A stretch of 22,971 bases of DNA, taken from DATFXM01 sp035315885 (GTDB taxonomy: Bacteria; Acidobacteriota; Blastocatellia; UBA7656). The stretch covers positions 1 to 22,971 of the forward strand of contig DATFXM010000076.1 in NCBI GenBank assembly GCA_035315885.1, given 5' to 3'. A program made the position numbers and the translations under genes. The notes under the pieces are model-generated. The model was not told where the DNA came from, searched no databases, and worked only from the letters and a program-made list of their open reading frames with translations. Below, piece after piece: positions 6,301-12,575 of the stretch; positions within the stretch are counted from its first letter, which is position 1; the number at the start of each line of letters is the position of its first letter.

Positions 6301-8652
6301 TTCCTCGGAGACCACCTCGGACATCATTGCATAGCGCACGCCTAGCGCAGCGGCGACGTGTCTTACCACTTCCGGAAAGAAAGCTTCGCCAATGACTCCC
6401 GCAGTACCCTCTACCAGATTCCGAAGCGCTTCCTCGGCCTTCTTGCGTTCGGTGATGTCGTTGGCCGTCGACAAGATGCATCGCTCGCCATCCAGTTGAA
6501 TGCTGTGCCCGGAAAACAGAATCGTCCTGCGCTCGCCTTCCTTCGACCGGATGGTTGTCTCGAAGTCCCTTACCTCGCCCTTGTCCCGTAATGTGCGCGC
6601 AACTGTTTTAAGGTTCTCGGGCGCCACGAAGAGAAACAGTTCGTTGGCGGTCTTCCCCAAGGTCTCTTCGCGGCTGTAGCCGGTAAGCCTGAGTGCACTG
6701 TCGTTGACCGCCAGATATTGCCCGTCGCCGAACCGGTTGATGCTCATCGCCGCAGGACTTGAATAGAACGCGGCGGAGAATCTCTCTTCGGACGCGCGCA
6801 GTGCTTCTTCCGCCAGCTTGCGGTCGGTGATGTCGTTGGCAACAACCAGCATGCATCGAACGCCCCCGACTTCGATCACATCGGTCGAAGTCAGGAACGT
6901 TCGTACCTGACCGCACTTCATCCGGAATCGGACTTCAAGGTTTCGCGAATGGCCTACCTCGTCGTAGATCCTTGCAACGCGCTCCCGCTCGGCATCGTCC
7001 GGCCACATAGTCAGCTCTTCCGCCGAGCGTCCGATGACCTCCTCACGGGTGAATCCGGTAGTCGCGGCGAAGCTCGCGTTCAGATCGAGGAATCGACCCT
7101 GCCGGGTGATGCTCATCGGGACCGGGCTGCTGTGAAATGCCTTTGAGAATCGCTCCTCGGCGCGCTTGCGTTCGGTGATGTCGTTTCTGGTGGCGATGAC
7201 AAATCTCTCGCCCTGGATTTCGATCAGGTCCGCTGAAACCAACCAGACTCCGCGCTCGCCGAACTTGTTTCTATAAGACAGTTCGAAATTGCGAATCGGT
7301 TTGCCCTGCTTGAGCGACTCGATGATTTCCTCGCGATGCTCGGGCTCCTCCCATATACCGAGGTCTACTGAAGTCCTACCGATGACTTCTTCGCGCGCGT
7401 AGCCGGTCGCCTTTAGGAAACTGTCGTTGACGTCGATGTACTGGCCGGTTTTCAGTGTAGTGATACTCGCTGGGTTTGCGCTGGCGGTGAACGCTTTCTT
7501 GAAGCGGTCCTCGCTCTTACGAAGAGCCTCTTCGACCTTCTTTCTCTCGGTGATGTCGTTCATCGCAATCAGCGCGCATTCCTCGCCGTCGATGATCGTA
7601 ATCTCGGCGGCAAACAAACCGATTCGAATACTGCCGTCCTTCCTCCTCACCGAACCTTCAATGTTTGAAACGCGGCCGCGATCTCCCAGAATCGCGTTGC
7701 TGCTGTCGCTCTCGAGCTTTTCTCCCCACAGATTCAAGCCGGCGTCCGACAGACCTACGATTTCGCGCCTGGTGTAGCCGCATTCGCGCACGAACGCATC
7801 GTTGACGTCTATGTAAACGCCATCGCGCAGACGCCTGACCAGCATGGGCACCGGACTGGTGTTGAAAGTCCGCGAAAACCATTCGGCGCTTTTTCGCAGC
7901 GAGTCCTGTGCCTGCCTCCTCTCAGTGATGTCTTCGCAAACCATCAACACAACCGTCTGACCGTCGGCTTCACGGACCGCGCGTGCCGTTTGGCTGACCC
8001 AGATGACTTCCCCGTCTTTTCGTCTGCAGCGAATTTCCCAGCGGTTTATCTGGGTCTCATCGCGAGCGCAGAGTTTGATCTGGTGCAGCACGGTGCCCTT
8101 TTCTTCGGGGAAAACTTCCATCACTGATTTGCCGATCATTTCGTCAACGGCATAGCCCAGCCGTTCGGCACCCGACGCGTTCATCCCGAGGATCTTTCCG
8201 TCAATCGCAACGGTGATGACCATGTGAGGATTTGCTTCGTAGAGGGCGCGGTACCTGGCTTCGCTGGCCTTGAGTCTCTCTTCGGCACGCCGTCGCTCGG
8301 TTATGTCCCGGCCAACAACCTGAAACCCCACGACTCGATTGTTTTGCAGGAGAAGCTCGACACTCTGGCCTAGCCATAGCTCGCGGCCATCGGCCGTGAT
8401 GACTGGAAGTTCGGAATAGGTGGCGGGAGTTCGGTTGAGGAGCTGATGCCGATACAGTTGGGCCGCCGCTTCGCGATAGTCGGGCCTGATCAGTTCGAGG
8501 CAGTTTCGCCCTCGCATTTCGGCTTCCGAATAGCCAAGGCTGCGCGCAGCCACCGCATCCGCGACAACCAGATTGCCTTCAGTGTCGGTTCGGCAAATAA
8601 AATCGCCGGAATATTCGGGCAAGTGGTTGTTGTTGTCAGTCACACGGCCCAA
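3385..8652 (-). CDS. Giant multi-PAS/GAF cytoplasmic hybrid-free sensor histidine kinase
   Basis: The called protein is about 1755 aa. Counting repeated closing motifs of the DITERK/RDVTER type gives six PAS domains (residues about 10-735), one GAF domain (about 735-885), four more PAS domains (about 895-1395), an eleventh diverged PAS (about 1410-1515), a HisKA domain with phospho-acceptor His near 1548 in AHEVRNPL, and a HATPase with NLIENAVQHSP, DSGPGF, DPFF and GIGLGLS boxes. No membrane segment is visible, so the inputs should be cytoplasmic (redox, ligand or light cofactors). PAS 3-6 resemble one another, as do PAS 8-10, which suggests internal duplication. The start is TTG 8652-8650, with AAAGGAGA just upstream and PAS1 following directly; the frame extends to a TTG at 8760 that has no ribosome site. 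Its partner is the NtrC-type regulator 25 nt downstream. Confidence 0.93.
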   Translation of the reverse strand: MGRVTDNNNHLPEYSGDFICRTDTEGNLVVADAVAARSLGYSEAEMRGRNCLELIRPDYREAAAQLYRHQLLNRTPATYSELPVITADGRELWLGQSVELLLQNNRVVGFQVVGRDITERRRAEERLKASEARYRALYEANPHMVITVAIDGKILGMNASGAERLGYAVDEMIGKSVMEVFPEEKGTVLHQIKLCARDETQINRWEIRCRRKDGEVIWVSQTARAVREADGQTVVLMVCEDITERRQAQDSLRKSAEWFSRTFNTSPVPMLVRRLRDGVYIDVNDAFVRECGYTRREIVGLSDAGLNLWGEKLESDSSNAILGDRGRVSNIEGSVRRKDGSIRIGLFAAEITIIDGEECALIAMNDITERKKVEEALRKSEDRFKKAFTASANPASITTLKTGQYIDVNDSFLKATGYAREEVIGRTSVDLGIWEEPEHREEIIESLKQGKPIRNFELSYRNKFGERGVWLVSADLIEIQGERFVIATRNDITERKRAEERFSKAFHSSPVPMSITRQGRFLDLNASFAATTGFTREEVIGRSAEELTMWPDDAERERVARIYDEVGHSRNLEVRFRMKCGQVRTFLTSTDVIEVGGVRCMLVVANDITDRKLAEEALRASEERFSAAFYSSPAAMSINRFGDGQYLAVNDSALRLTGYSREETLGKTANELFLFVAPENLKTVARTLRDKGEVRDFETTIRSKEGERRTILFSGHSIQLDGERCILSTANDITERKKAEEALRNLVEGTAGVIGEAFFPEVVRHVAAALGVRYAMMSEVVSEEPLVLRTKAFWLGDRWRDNFDYSAEGTPCENVFSSGGMCHYESRLQEQFFTDRGLVSLGAESYLGTPLFDSLGKIIGHLCVMDVKPLVVHERARSIMTIFAARAAAELERKRAEDALRESESRVRRLVESNIIGIVIADFSGTITDANDAFLKIVGFSREDLEAGRLKWTDITPPEFAELDRQAIVELKASGVCSPYEKEYCRKDGSRVPILLGVALLEGSADKSIAFVLDLTEQRSAQNALRESEKRFRALIENSADGVVLLDNQGTIKYASPAGTRMLGYKDGEKVGAEAIHPDDLLAVQQAWMQLLANTSAAFQGTYRFRHKDGSWRWIESVWTNLLNEPGINSVVSNFRDVTERVRAEEAVRESERRFRTLIENSSDAIGLFDKDGTIVYASVSTGHVLGYAPEEFVGHNGYEFIHPDDIETTATKHNESLENPGKLLRLSIRMRHKDGTWKWVEANIVNQLSEPSVRAIVANYRDVTERVRAEQAMRESERRFRALIEHSSDAIALMTAEGRVFYASPSTSRVIGYNPEELIGKIPFHMVHPDDLESLKAGIKRLAAKHGRVLNYMHRTRHRDGSWRWIDGISTNLLDEPSVRAIVVNYRDVTERKQAEEEQAQLQAIAQKVAREWRVTFDAVEFPILLVDFSGAVARLNRAAMLLANKDYVQIKGSQVGAISTGEPWQKISEMVDSVRISRASMTCQTIDKTTDTTWDISAGLFPGSESDEEKVIVLARDTTATVRLQESLRRSETMSAMGQLVAGVAHEVRNPLFGMSATLDAFSARFGEPEYRKYIDILHGEVDRLSALMRDLLEYGKPLNQELSPGTVQSVVAQAITECRRQAETSGVQIENLIKDELASIRMDAGRMLQVFRNLIENAVQHSPSGSVVTVAGRHVEDAEGYWIDCGIEDSGPGFRTGDIPKVFDPFFTRRRGGIGLGLSIVQRIVEEHAGVISISNREGGGASVRVRFPVCT

Positions 8653-8656
8653 CTGG

Positions 8657-8664
8657 TCTCCTTT
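8657..8664 (-). promoter_or_regulatory. Ribosome-binding site setting the kinase TTG start
   Basis: The minus strand reads AAAGGAGA, followed by CCAG and TTG (8652-8650). GGAG lies 5 nt from the start. The upstream TTG at 8760 has no purine-rich site and would sit only about 11 nt from the predicted transcription start, so this site decides the start. Confidence 0.6.
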
Positions 8665-8777
8665 GTAAGAGAAGAGTGCCTGCTGCGCGAAAGATCGAGA
8701 CCCACCCGAAGCACACAGCCCGTAGTCCTCGGGTTTCAGGAGGCCTCGGACGAGAGGCAAAGACTGAGAGTGGCGAC

Positions 8778-8807
8778 ATTATCACGGCTTTCCGCGAAAA
8801 AAATCAA
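8778..8807 (-). promoter_or_regulatory. Sigma-70-type promoter for the kinase/regulator operon
   Basis: On the minus strand, TTGATT (8807-8802) and GATAAT (8783-8778) are separated by 18 nt. The start site would be near 8771, giving a leader of about 120 nt to TTG 8652. It lies in the 211-nt gap between the divergent kinase and HAD genes. Confidence 0.5.
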
Positions 8808-8863
8808 GCTAACGTTTGCGTTTGCAGCTACACAAATCGCAACTGACGCAAGATAATAACCCG

Positions 8864-9553
8864 ATGCTTAAAGCCATTATCTTCGATTGCGACGGGGTGA
8901 TTGCCAATACCGAGCCGCTTCACATGGCTGCATTTCAACGGGTGCTTCGGGAGAGGGGCATCGATCTGTCGGCTGACGAGTACTACCGCGATTACCTGGC
9001 ACACGACGATCGCGGATGCTTCGAGAAAGCTTTGTCTCGCGGCGCGTTCGACGCTACGCCGGATTTGATCTCCGGGATGATCGCTCTGAAGGCCTCGTAC
9101 CTTCTGCCGGTCATGCAGGAGCAACTGGAAGTCTTCGCCGGGGTGCGCGAATTCGTGGCCGACGTATCGAGTCGACTGCCGATAGCGATCGCGTCGGGAG
9201 CATTGCGGCACGAGGTCAAGCTGATCCTGGAGTGCGCGGGCATTGCGGAAAGGTTTATCGCGGTGGTGGCCGCCGAAGATGTCAAACGGGGCAAACCGGA
9301 CCCGGAGGCATTTCTCGAAGCCCTTGGCAGGATAAACGCTGCGGTTTCAGGCGAGATTAAGGCTAAGGAGGCGCTGGTGATTGAGGACTCGATCCCAGGG
9401 GTTAAGGCGGCAAAAGCGGCCGGCATGCGATGTCTGGCGGTGACCAACACTTATCCGGGTGATCGGCTGACACAGGCTGACATCGTGGTAAATACGCTTG
9501 AGGGATTGAACGTAACGCGGATTGAAGGGATGCTGGGTTGTGCTGAGTGCTGA
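8864..9553 (+). CDS. HAD-superfamily subfamily IA hydrolase (beta-phosphoglucomutase-like)
   Basis: This 229-aa protein has all four HAD motifs. Motif I is FDCDGV (nucleophile D8, acid/base D10), followed by a helical cap domain of about 70 residues. Motif II is the Ser in IAIASGA near 111, motif III is Lys in KRGKPDPE, and motif IV is VIEDSIPGVKAAKAAGM near 172. The family comprises phosphatases and phosphoglucomutases acting on small phosphorylated sugars; the substrate cannot be read from sequence. ATG 8864 is preferred because the homologous fold starts there (MLKAIIFDCDGV); an in-frame extension to 8816 adds non-homologous residues. The last codons and the TGA stop lie inside a GTGCTGA heptamer repeat, so the C-terminus (CAEC) seems rewritten by the repeat. 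The gene is divergent from the kinase. Confidence 0.88.
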   Translation: MLKAIIFDCDGVIANTEPLHMAAFQRVLRERGIDLSADEYYRDYLAHDDRGCFEKALSRGAFDATPDLISGMIALKASYLLPVMQEQLEVFAGVREFVADVSSRLPIAIASGALRHEVKLILECAGIAERFIAVVAAEDVKRGKPDPEAFLEALGRINAAVSGEIKAKEALVIEDSIPGVKAAKAAGMRCLAVTNTYPGDRLTQADIVVNTLEGLNVTRIEGMLGCAEC

Positions 9554-9563
9554 GTGCTGAGTG
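9540..9563 (+). repeat. Heptamer tandem repeat (GTGCTGA)3 overlapping a stop codon
   Basis: Three perfect GTGCTGA units run from 9540 to 9560, followed by a partial GTG and then the 77-bp repeat array. The HAD stop TGA (9551-9553) is part of the second unit. Confidence 0.9.
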
Positions 9564-9777
9564 CCAACCCTGAAGGGGTTGCGTCGCCCAGCCCAGGGTT
9601 GCCGTCTGCGGCTACCCTGGGTAAGCGCGGTCTTGAGATTCCAACCCCGAAGGGGTTGCGTCGCCCAGCCCAGGGTTGCCGTCTGCGGCTACCCTGGGTA
9701 AGCGCGGTTTTGAGATTCCAACCCTGAAGGGGTTGCGTCGCCCAGCCCAGGGTTGCCGTCTGCGGCTACCCCTGGGT
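9564..9777. repeat. Tandem array of a 77-bp palindromic intergenic repeat (about 2.8 copies)
   Basis: Copies lie at 9564-9640, 9641-9717 and 9718 to about 9777 (truncated). Copies 1 and 2 differ at two positions by eye. Each unit holds two dyads: a small hairpin with arms AACCCY and GGGGTT, and a strong one in which CCCAGGGT pairs with ACCCTGGG and inner GCCG with CGGC around a TCTG loop. There is no spacer between units and no coding frame of note. This looks like a REP-like interspersed element, not a CRISPR. The rest of the gap, 9778-9932, shows nothing recognisable except the PilZ ribosome site. Confidence 0.9.
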
Positions 9778-9932
9778 GGCCATCATCGATTCACGCGATC
9801 AAATCCGACCATCGGAACTGGAAATCCCCCTCAATTGGTAATCTCCTCAGCTTAGGTCGTGCAATTTCAGTCGAGCGGTTTTACGGACGCCCGGAGGCGC
9901 CCAAGAGTCACTTAACTGTGAGGTAATAGCCC

Positions 9933-10403
9933 ATGACGATCACCAGCAATCAGGCAACTCGTCTCAAGTTCATCACCGAAACCCTGGCAGAAATGCTCGA
10001 AGCAAGCCATTTCAACGCCGGCCAGCACGACGGTCCCCGCTGCGAAGTGTGCAACTCAATCCGACGATCTCGCGAAACCGTAGCCGATCTTCTCGACCGA
10101 CGAAGCGGCAGCCGATTCAAATTCCATACCCGAGTGCTCGGTGACACCGGCAGGGGACGTTTCGAAACCGATCTGCTCGATCTCAGCACAAGCGGCGCAT
10201 TCCTTGAATCCATCTTCCCCTTCCCACAGGGCACGCCCCTGACACTCAAGTTCAAGATTGACTCCGGCGAGATCACCGTGCCCGCGGAGGTAGCCTACTC
10301 GATCCAGCACGTAGGCTTCGGCGTTCGCTTCGTCGATCTGCTCGAAAAGGACCGCCAACGAATCTCGAGCTTCATAACCGCCAGGGAACACGGCAGGAAA
10401 TAG
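9933..10403 (+). CDS. PilZ-domain cyclic-di-GMP receptor with N-terminal His/Cys cluster
   Basis: This is a 156-aa protein. Residues about 55-150 form a PilZ domain with both c-di-GMP signatures: RxxxR (R57-S-G-S-R61) and DxSxxG (D83-L-S-T-S-G88). Binding is therefore expected from family knowledge. The N-terminal 50 residues precede the domain and contain H26, H32, C37 and C40 (CEVC), a spacing that could bind a metal but matches no family I can name. ATG 9933 is supported by GAGGT 8 nt upstream. No signal peptide or membrane segment is visible. It stands alone between repeat-rich gaps, but 8 kb away the same window carries an EAL phosphodiesterase, so both could belong to one c-di-GMP network. 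The downstream partner is unknown. Confidence 0.88.
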   Translation: MTITSNQATRLKFITETLAEMLEASHFNAGQHDGPRCEVCNSIRRSRETVADLLDRRSGSRFKFHTRVLGDTGRGRFETDLLDLSTSGAFLESIFPFPQGTPLTLKFKIDSGEITVPAEVAYSIQHVGFGVRFVDLLEKDRQRISSFITAREHGRK

Positions 10404-10479
10404 GCTCAGACCGCTTCACGAACATTTCCACTTCCAACCCCGAGAGCCAGACATCAGGTAATGTCTTAAGTTTGATTTT

Positions 10480-10562
10480 GACTGATTGAGTTGGCGCTGT
10501 CTTGGCGTGAAACCCGCTATATCTAATGGAGCCTAGCGAGGACAGCGCCAACTCATTCAGTC
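10480..10562. repeat. 83-bp element with 22-bp near-perfect inverted ends
   Basis: The arms 10480-10501 and 10541-10562 are inverted copies with one mismatch (21 of 22), separated by 39 nt. The arms share GAGTTGGCGCTGTC at the inner end. No target-site duplication is obvious in the flanks and no T-run follows. It could be a miniature inverted-repeat element or a structured RNA. It sits alone in the 269-nt gap between PilZ and the propeller gene. Confidence 0.85.
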
Positions 10563-10672
10563 GCTCGCGATCAGATTAACGCACCGCCGGACATCACGTT
10601 TTGTGGACAACCGCAGACTCGCGCCGCTAATATAGCTGCGGCCCGCCTGGCCGGTTCGCGGAGCTCAATCCA

Positions 10673-11698
10673 ATGACTCAACCTAAGATTGAAAGCGTAA
10701 TGCCGCGCGCCGGAATTGAGGGCGGAGATGTGATCATCACCTGTCGCGACTTCGTCTTCTCAACTTACGATGAAGTGCGAGTGCGTTTTGGCGGTGCACA
10801 AACGCGTCCGATTAGCGCATCTTCAGAGAGGGTCATTGCACCTGTGCCTTCCAGTACTCTTGTGGAAGGAACCGTCGACATAACTTTGGAATCGAGCGGC
10901 GCGACGAGCAATCCGGAATCATTTGTAGTCGGCCACAAGATTTGTGAGAACCTGCATCCAGTCGCCAACCCGGCCTACGATCGCGATAACGGCACGCTCT
11001 ACACAACTCTTTCGGGAACGCGAGGGCAGAAGGTGCCGGTGTCGGTGTACAAGATCACCGGCGACGGTGAGAGCGAGCCGTTTCTGACCGACGTTGTAAA
11101 CCCGACCGGCATCGCATTCAGCCCAAAGGGCGAGATGTTCGTCTCGAGCCGCTACGACGGCACGATCTATCGCGTGACGCCGTTCAAGGAGACCGAAGAT
11201 TTCGCGCGGAACCTCGGGATCGCCACGGGAATCGCATTTGATTCGAACGGGATGTTGTTTGTAGGCGACCGTGGAGGGACGATCTACCGGGTAAACGATA
11301 TCGGGGAGGCGGTGTCGTTTGCGACGCTGGAGCCGAGCATGGCTGCGTATCATCTGGCCTTTGGGCCGGATGGTTATCTTTATGTGACCGGCCCGACGCT
11401 TTCGAGCTTTGACGCGGTGATGAGGATCAGTCCGGAAGGCGAAGTCTCGCGGTTTTTCTCTGGACTCGGTCGCCCGCAAGGTTTGGCATTCGATAGAACT
11501 GGGAATCTGTACGTTGCGGCCAGCCGGCGAGGGCATCGCGGGATCGTAAAGATAACACGAGACGCGGAAGCGGAGCTGGTGGTAGCGGGCAGCGGGCTGG
11601 TAGGCGTCTGCTTCGACGATCACGGAAATCTCATTGTTGCCTCCACGCGCGAATTGTTTCGTGTACCTCTCGCGATTGAGGGCTACTGGCCTTTCTGA
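10673..11698 (+). CDS. IPT/TIG domain plus NHL/SMP-30-like beta-propeller protein
   Basis: This is a 341-aa protein. Residues about 4-86 resemble an IPT/TIG immunoglobulin-like fold (PKIESVMPRAGIEGGDVIITC... and a closing SNPESFVV). Residues about 95-335 contain five or six blades with repeating patterns such as PTGIAFSPKGEMFVS, ATGIAFDSNGMLFVG, PQGLAFDRTGNLYVA and VGVCFDDHGNLIVAS, typical of NHL or SMP-30/gluconolactonase-like propellers. Such folds bind ligands or proteins, and no catalytic site can be assigned. No signal peptide is visible, so it is probably cytoplasmic, which is unusual because TIG domains are often extracellular. ATG 10673 has GGAG 9 nt upstream. The stop TGA merges into a GTGCTGA heptamer repeat. 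Confidence 0.85.
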   Translation: MTQPKIESVMPRAGIEGGDVIITCRDFVFSTYDEVRVRFGGAQTRPISASSERVIAPVPSSTLVEGTVDITLESSGATSNPESFVVGHKICENLHPVANPAYDRDNGTLYTTLSGTRGQKVPVSVYKITGDGESEPFLTDVVNPTGIAFSPKGEMFVSSRYDGTIYRVTPFKETEDFARNLGIATGIAFDSNGMLFVGDRGGTIYRVNDIGEAVSFATLEPSMAAYHLAFGPDGYLYVTGPTLSSFDAVMRISPEGEVSRFFSGLGRPQGLAFDRTGNLYVAASRRGHRGIVKITRDAEAELVVAGSGLVGVCFDDHGNLIVASTRELFRVPLAIEGYWPF

Positions 11699-11765
11699 GT
11701 GCTGAGTGCTGAGGACCAACCCCAGAGGGATTGAACCCAGAGCCCAGCGCTCGGCACTCAGCACT
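11692..11765. repeat. Heptamer repeat plus degenerate palindrome, ends inverted
   Basis: TTTCTGA followed by two GTGCTGA units starts in the last codons of the propeller gene. CCAACCCCAGAGGGATTG (11716-11733) resembles the first palindrome of the 77-bp repeat. AGTGCTGAGTGC (11698-11709) is the exact inverse of GCACTCAGCACT (11754-11765), so the whole unit can fold as a 12-bp stem and may end the transcript. It is the same composite layout as at 9540-9777. Confidence 0.75.
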
Positions 11766-11862
11766 AAGCCAGCACTAGCGTTCTTTGACGTTACTTCCGT
11801 GCGCGTGTTAGCTTTCCTAGTCAACGGTTGACATTAGCTGTTGACCATGGAGGCCGCGGCAT

Positions 11863-12564
11863 TTGAGAAATATCGATCCTGGCTTTGTCATAATCTGGTT
11901 TGTAGTCTTCCTCTTCTCGCTATCTTTTCACGAATCCGCTCACGCCTGGACCTCAGAGCGGTTCGGTGACGATACCGGAAGACTTCAGGGCCGCATTACG
12001 CTCAATCCAATCGCCCACATCGACCCCATCGGCACCATTGTCTTCCCTCTCTTCGCCATACTGACGTCTGTTCCCTTGTTTGGATGGGCTAAGCCCGTCC
12101 AGACAAATCCACTGCTCTGGAGAGAGAAAACAAAGGCGAACATCTCAGTCTCGGCTGCCGGCCCGATCAGCAATTTCATCCTGATGACCATCGCCTTCAT
12201 CATTTTGAAGATTCTGATCCTCACCGGCATCTTTACTCTGAATGGCAACGCCGCAACATTCTACGAGCTCGTTGGACCGGCGCCGGGCCAGGCAGCCTTC
12301 CTGCAACCCCTGTCGATGTTCCTCGGCATAATGCTGCTGCTGAATCTCGGCCTCGGCGTGTTCAATCTGATCCCGGTCCCTCCGCTCGATGGCAGTCACG
12401 TGCTCGAGAGTCTACTGCCGCCGCAGATGGCCGATGCCTACGCGCAGATCAGACCGTTCGGTTTCATTCTGCTGATCGCACTCATGTACTTCGGCGTCTT
12501 TAATCAGATCTATCAGCCGATCGTGTTGCTTGTCTTGCAGGCGCTGTTTGCGGGAAGGTTCTGA
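11863..12564 (+). CDS. Site-2 protease family membrane metalloprotease (peptidase M50)
   Basis: This is a 233-aa polytopic membrane protein. The zinc motif HESAHAW (H23-E24-x-x-H27) lies in the first membrane helix, and the third ligand Asp is near residue 176 in NLIPVPPLDG. About five hydrophobic segments are visible. The family cleaves substrates within the membrane, often anti-sigma factors; this short form has no PDZ domain and its substrate is unknown. The start is TTG 11863, chosen because GGAGG lies 9 nt upstream and the frame begins just before the first helix. It leads a compact cluster: trpS starts 11 nt after its stop, and scpA, scpB and rluB follow. Upstream, TTGACG at 11785 could be a -35 element, but its -10 (TTAGCT) is weak. 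Confidence 0.92.
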   Translation: MRNIDPGFVIIWFVVFLFSLSFHESAHAWTSERFGDDTGRLQGRITLNPIAHIDPIGTIVFPLFAILTSVPLFGWAKPVQTNPLLWREKTKANISVSAAGPISNFILMTIAFIILKILILTGIFTLNGNAATFYELVGPAPGQAAFLQPLSMFLGIMLLLNLGLGVFNLIPVPPLDGSHVLESLLPPQMADAYAQIRPFGFILLIALMYFGVFNQIYQPIVLLVLQALFAGRF

Positions 12565-12575
12565 CTCGAACAACC

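Noticed and set aside
8650..8760. TTG at 8760 as the kinase start
   Set aside because: It lacks a ribosome site and adds residues with no PAS similarity; TTG 8652 has AAAGGAGA at good spacing.
9564..9777. Repeat array as a possible CRISPR
   Set aside because: The 77-bp units are directly adjacent, there are no unique spacers, and no cas gene is near.
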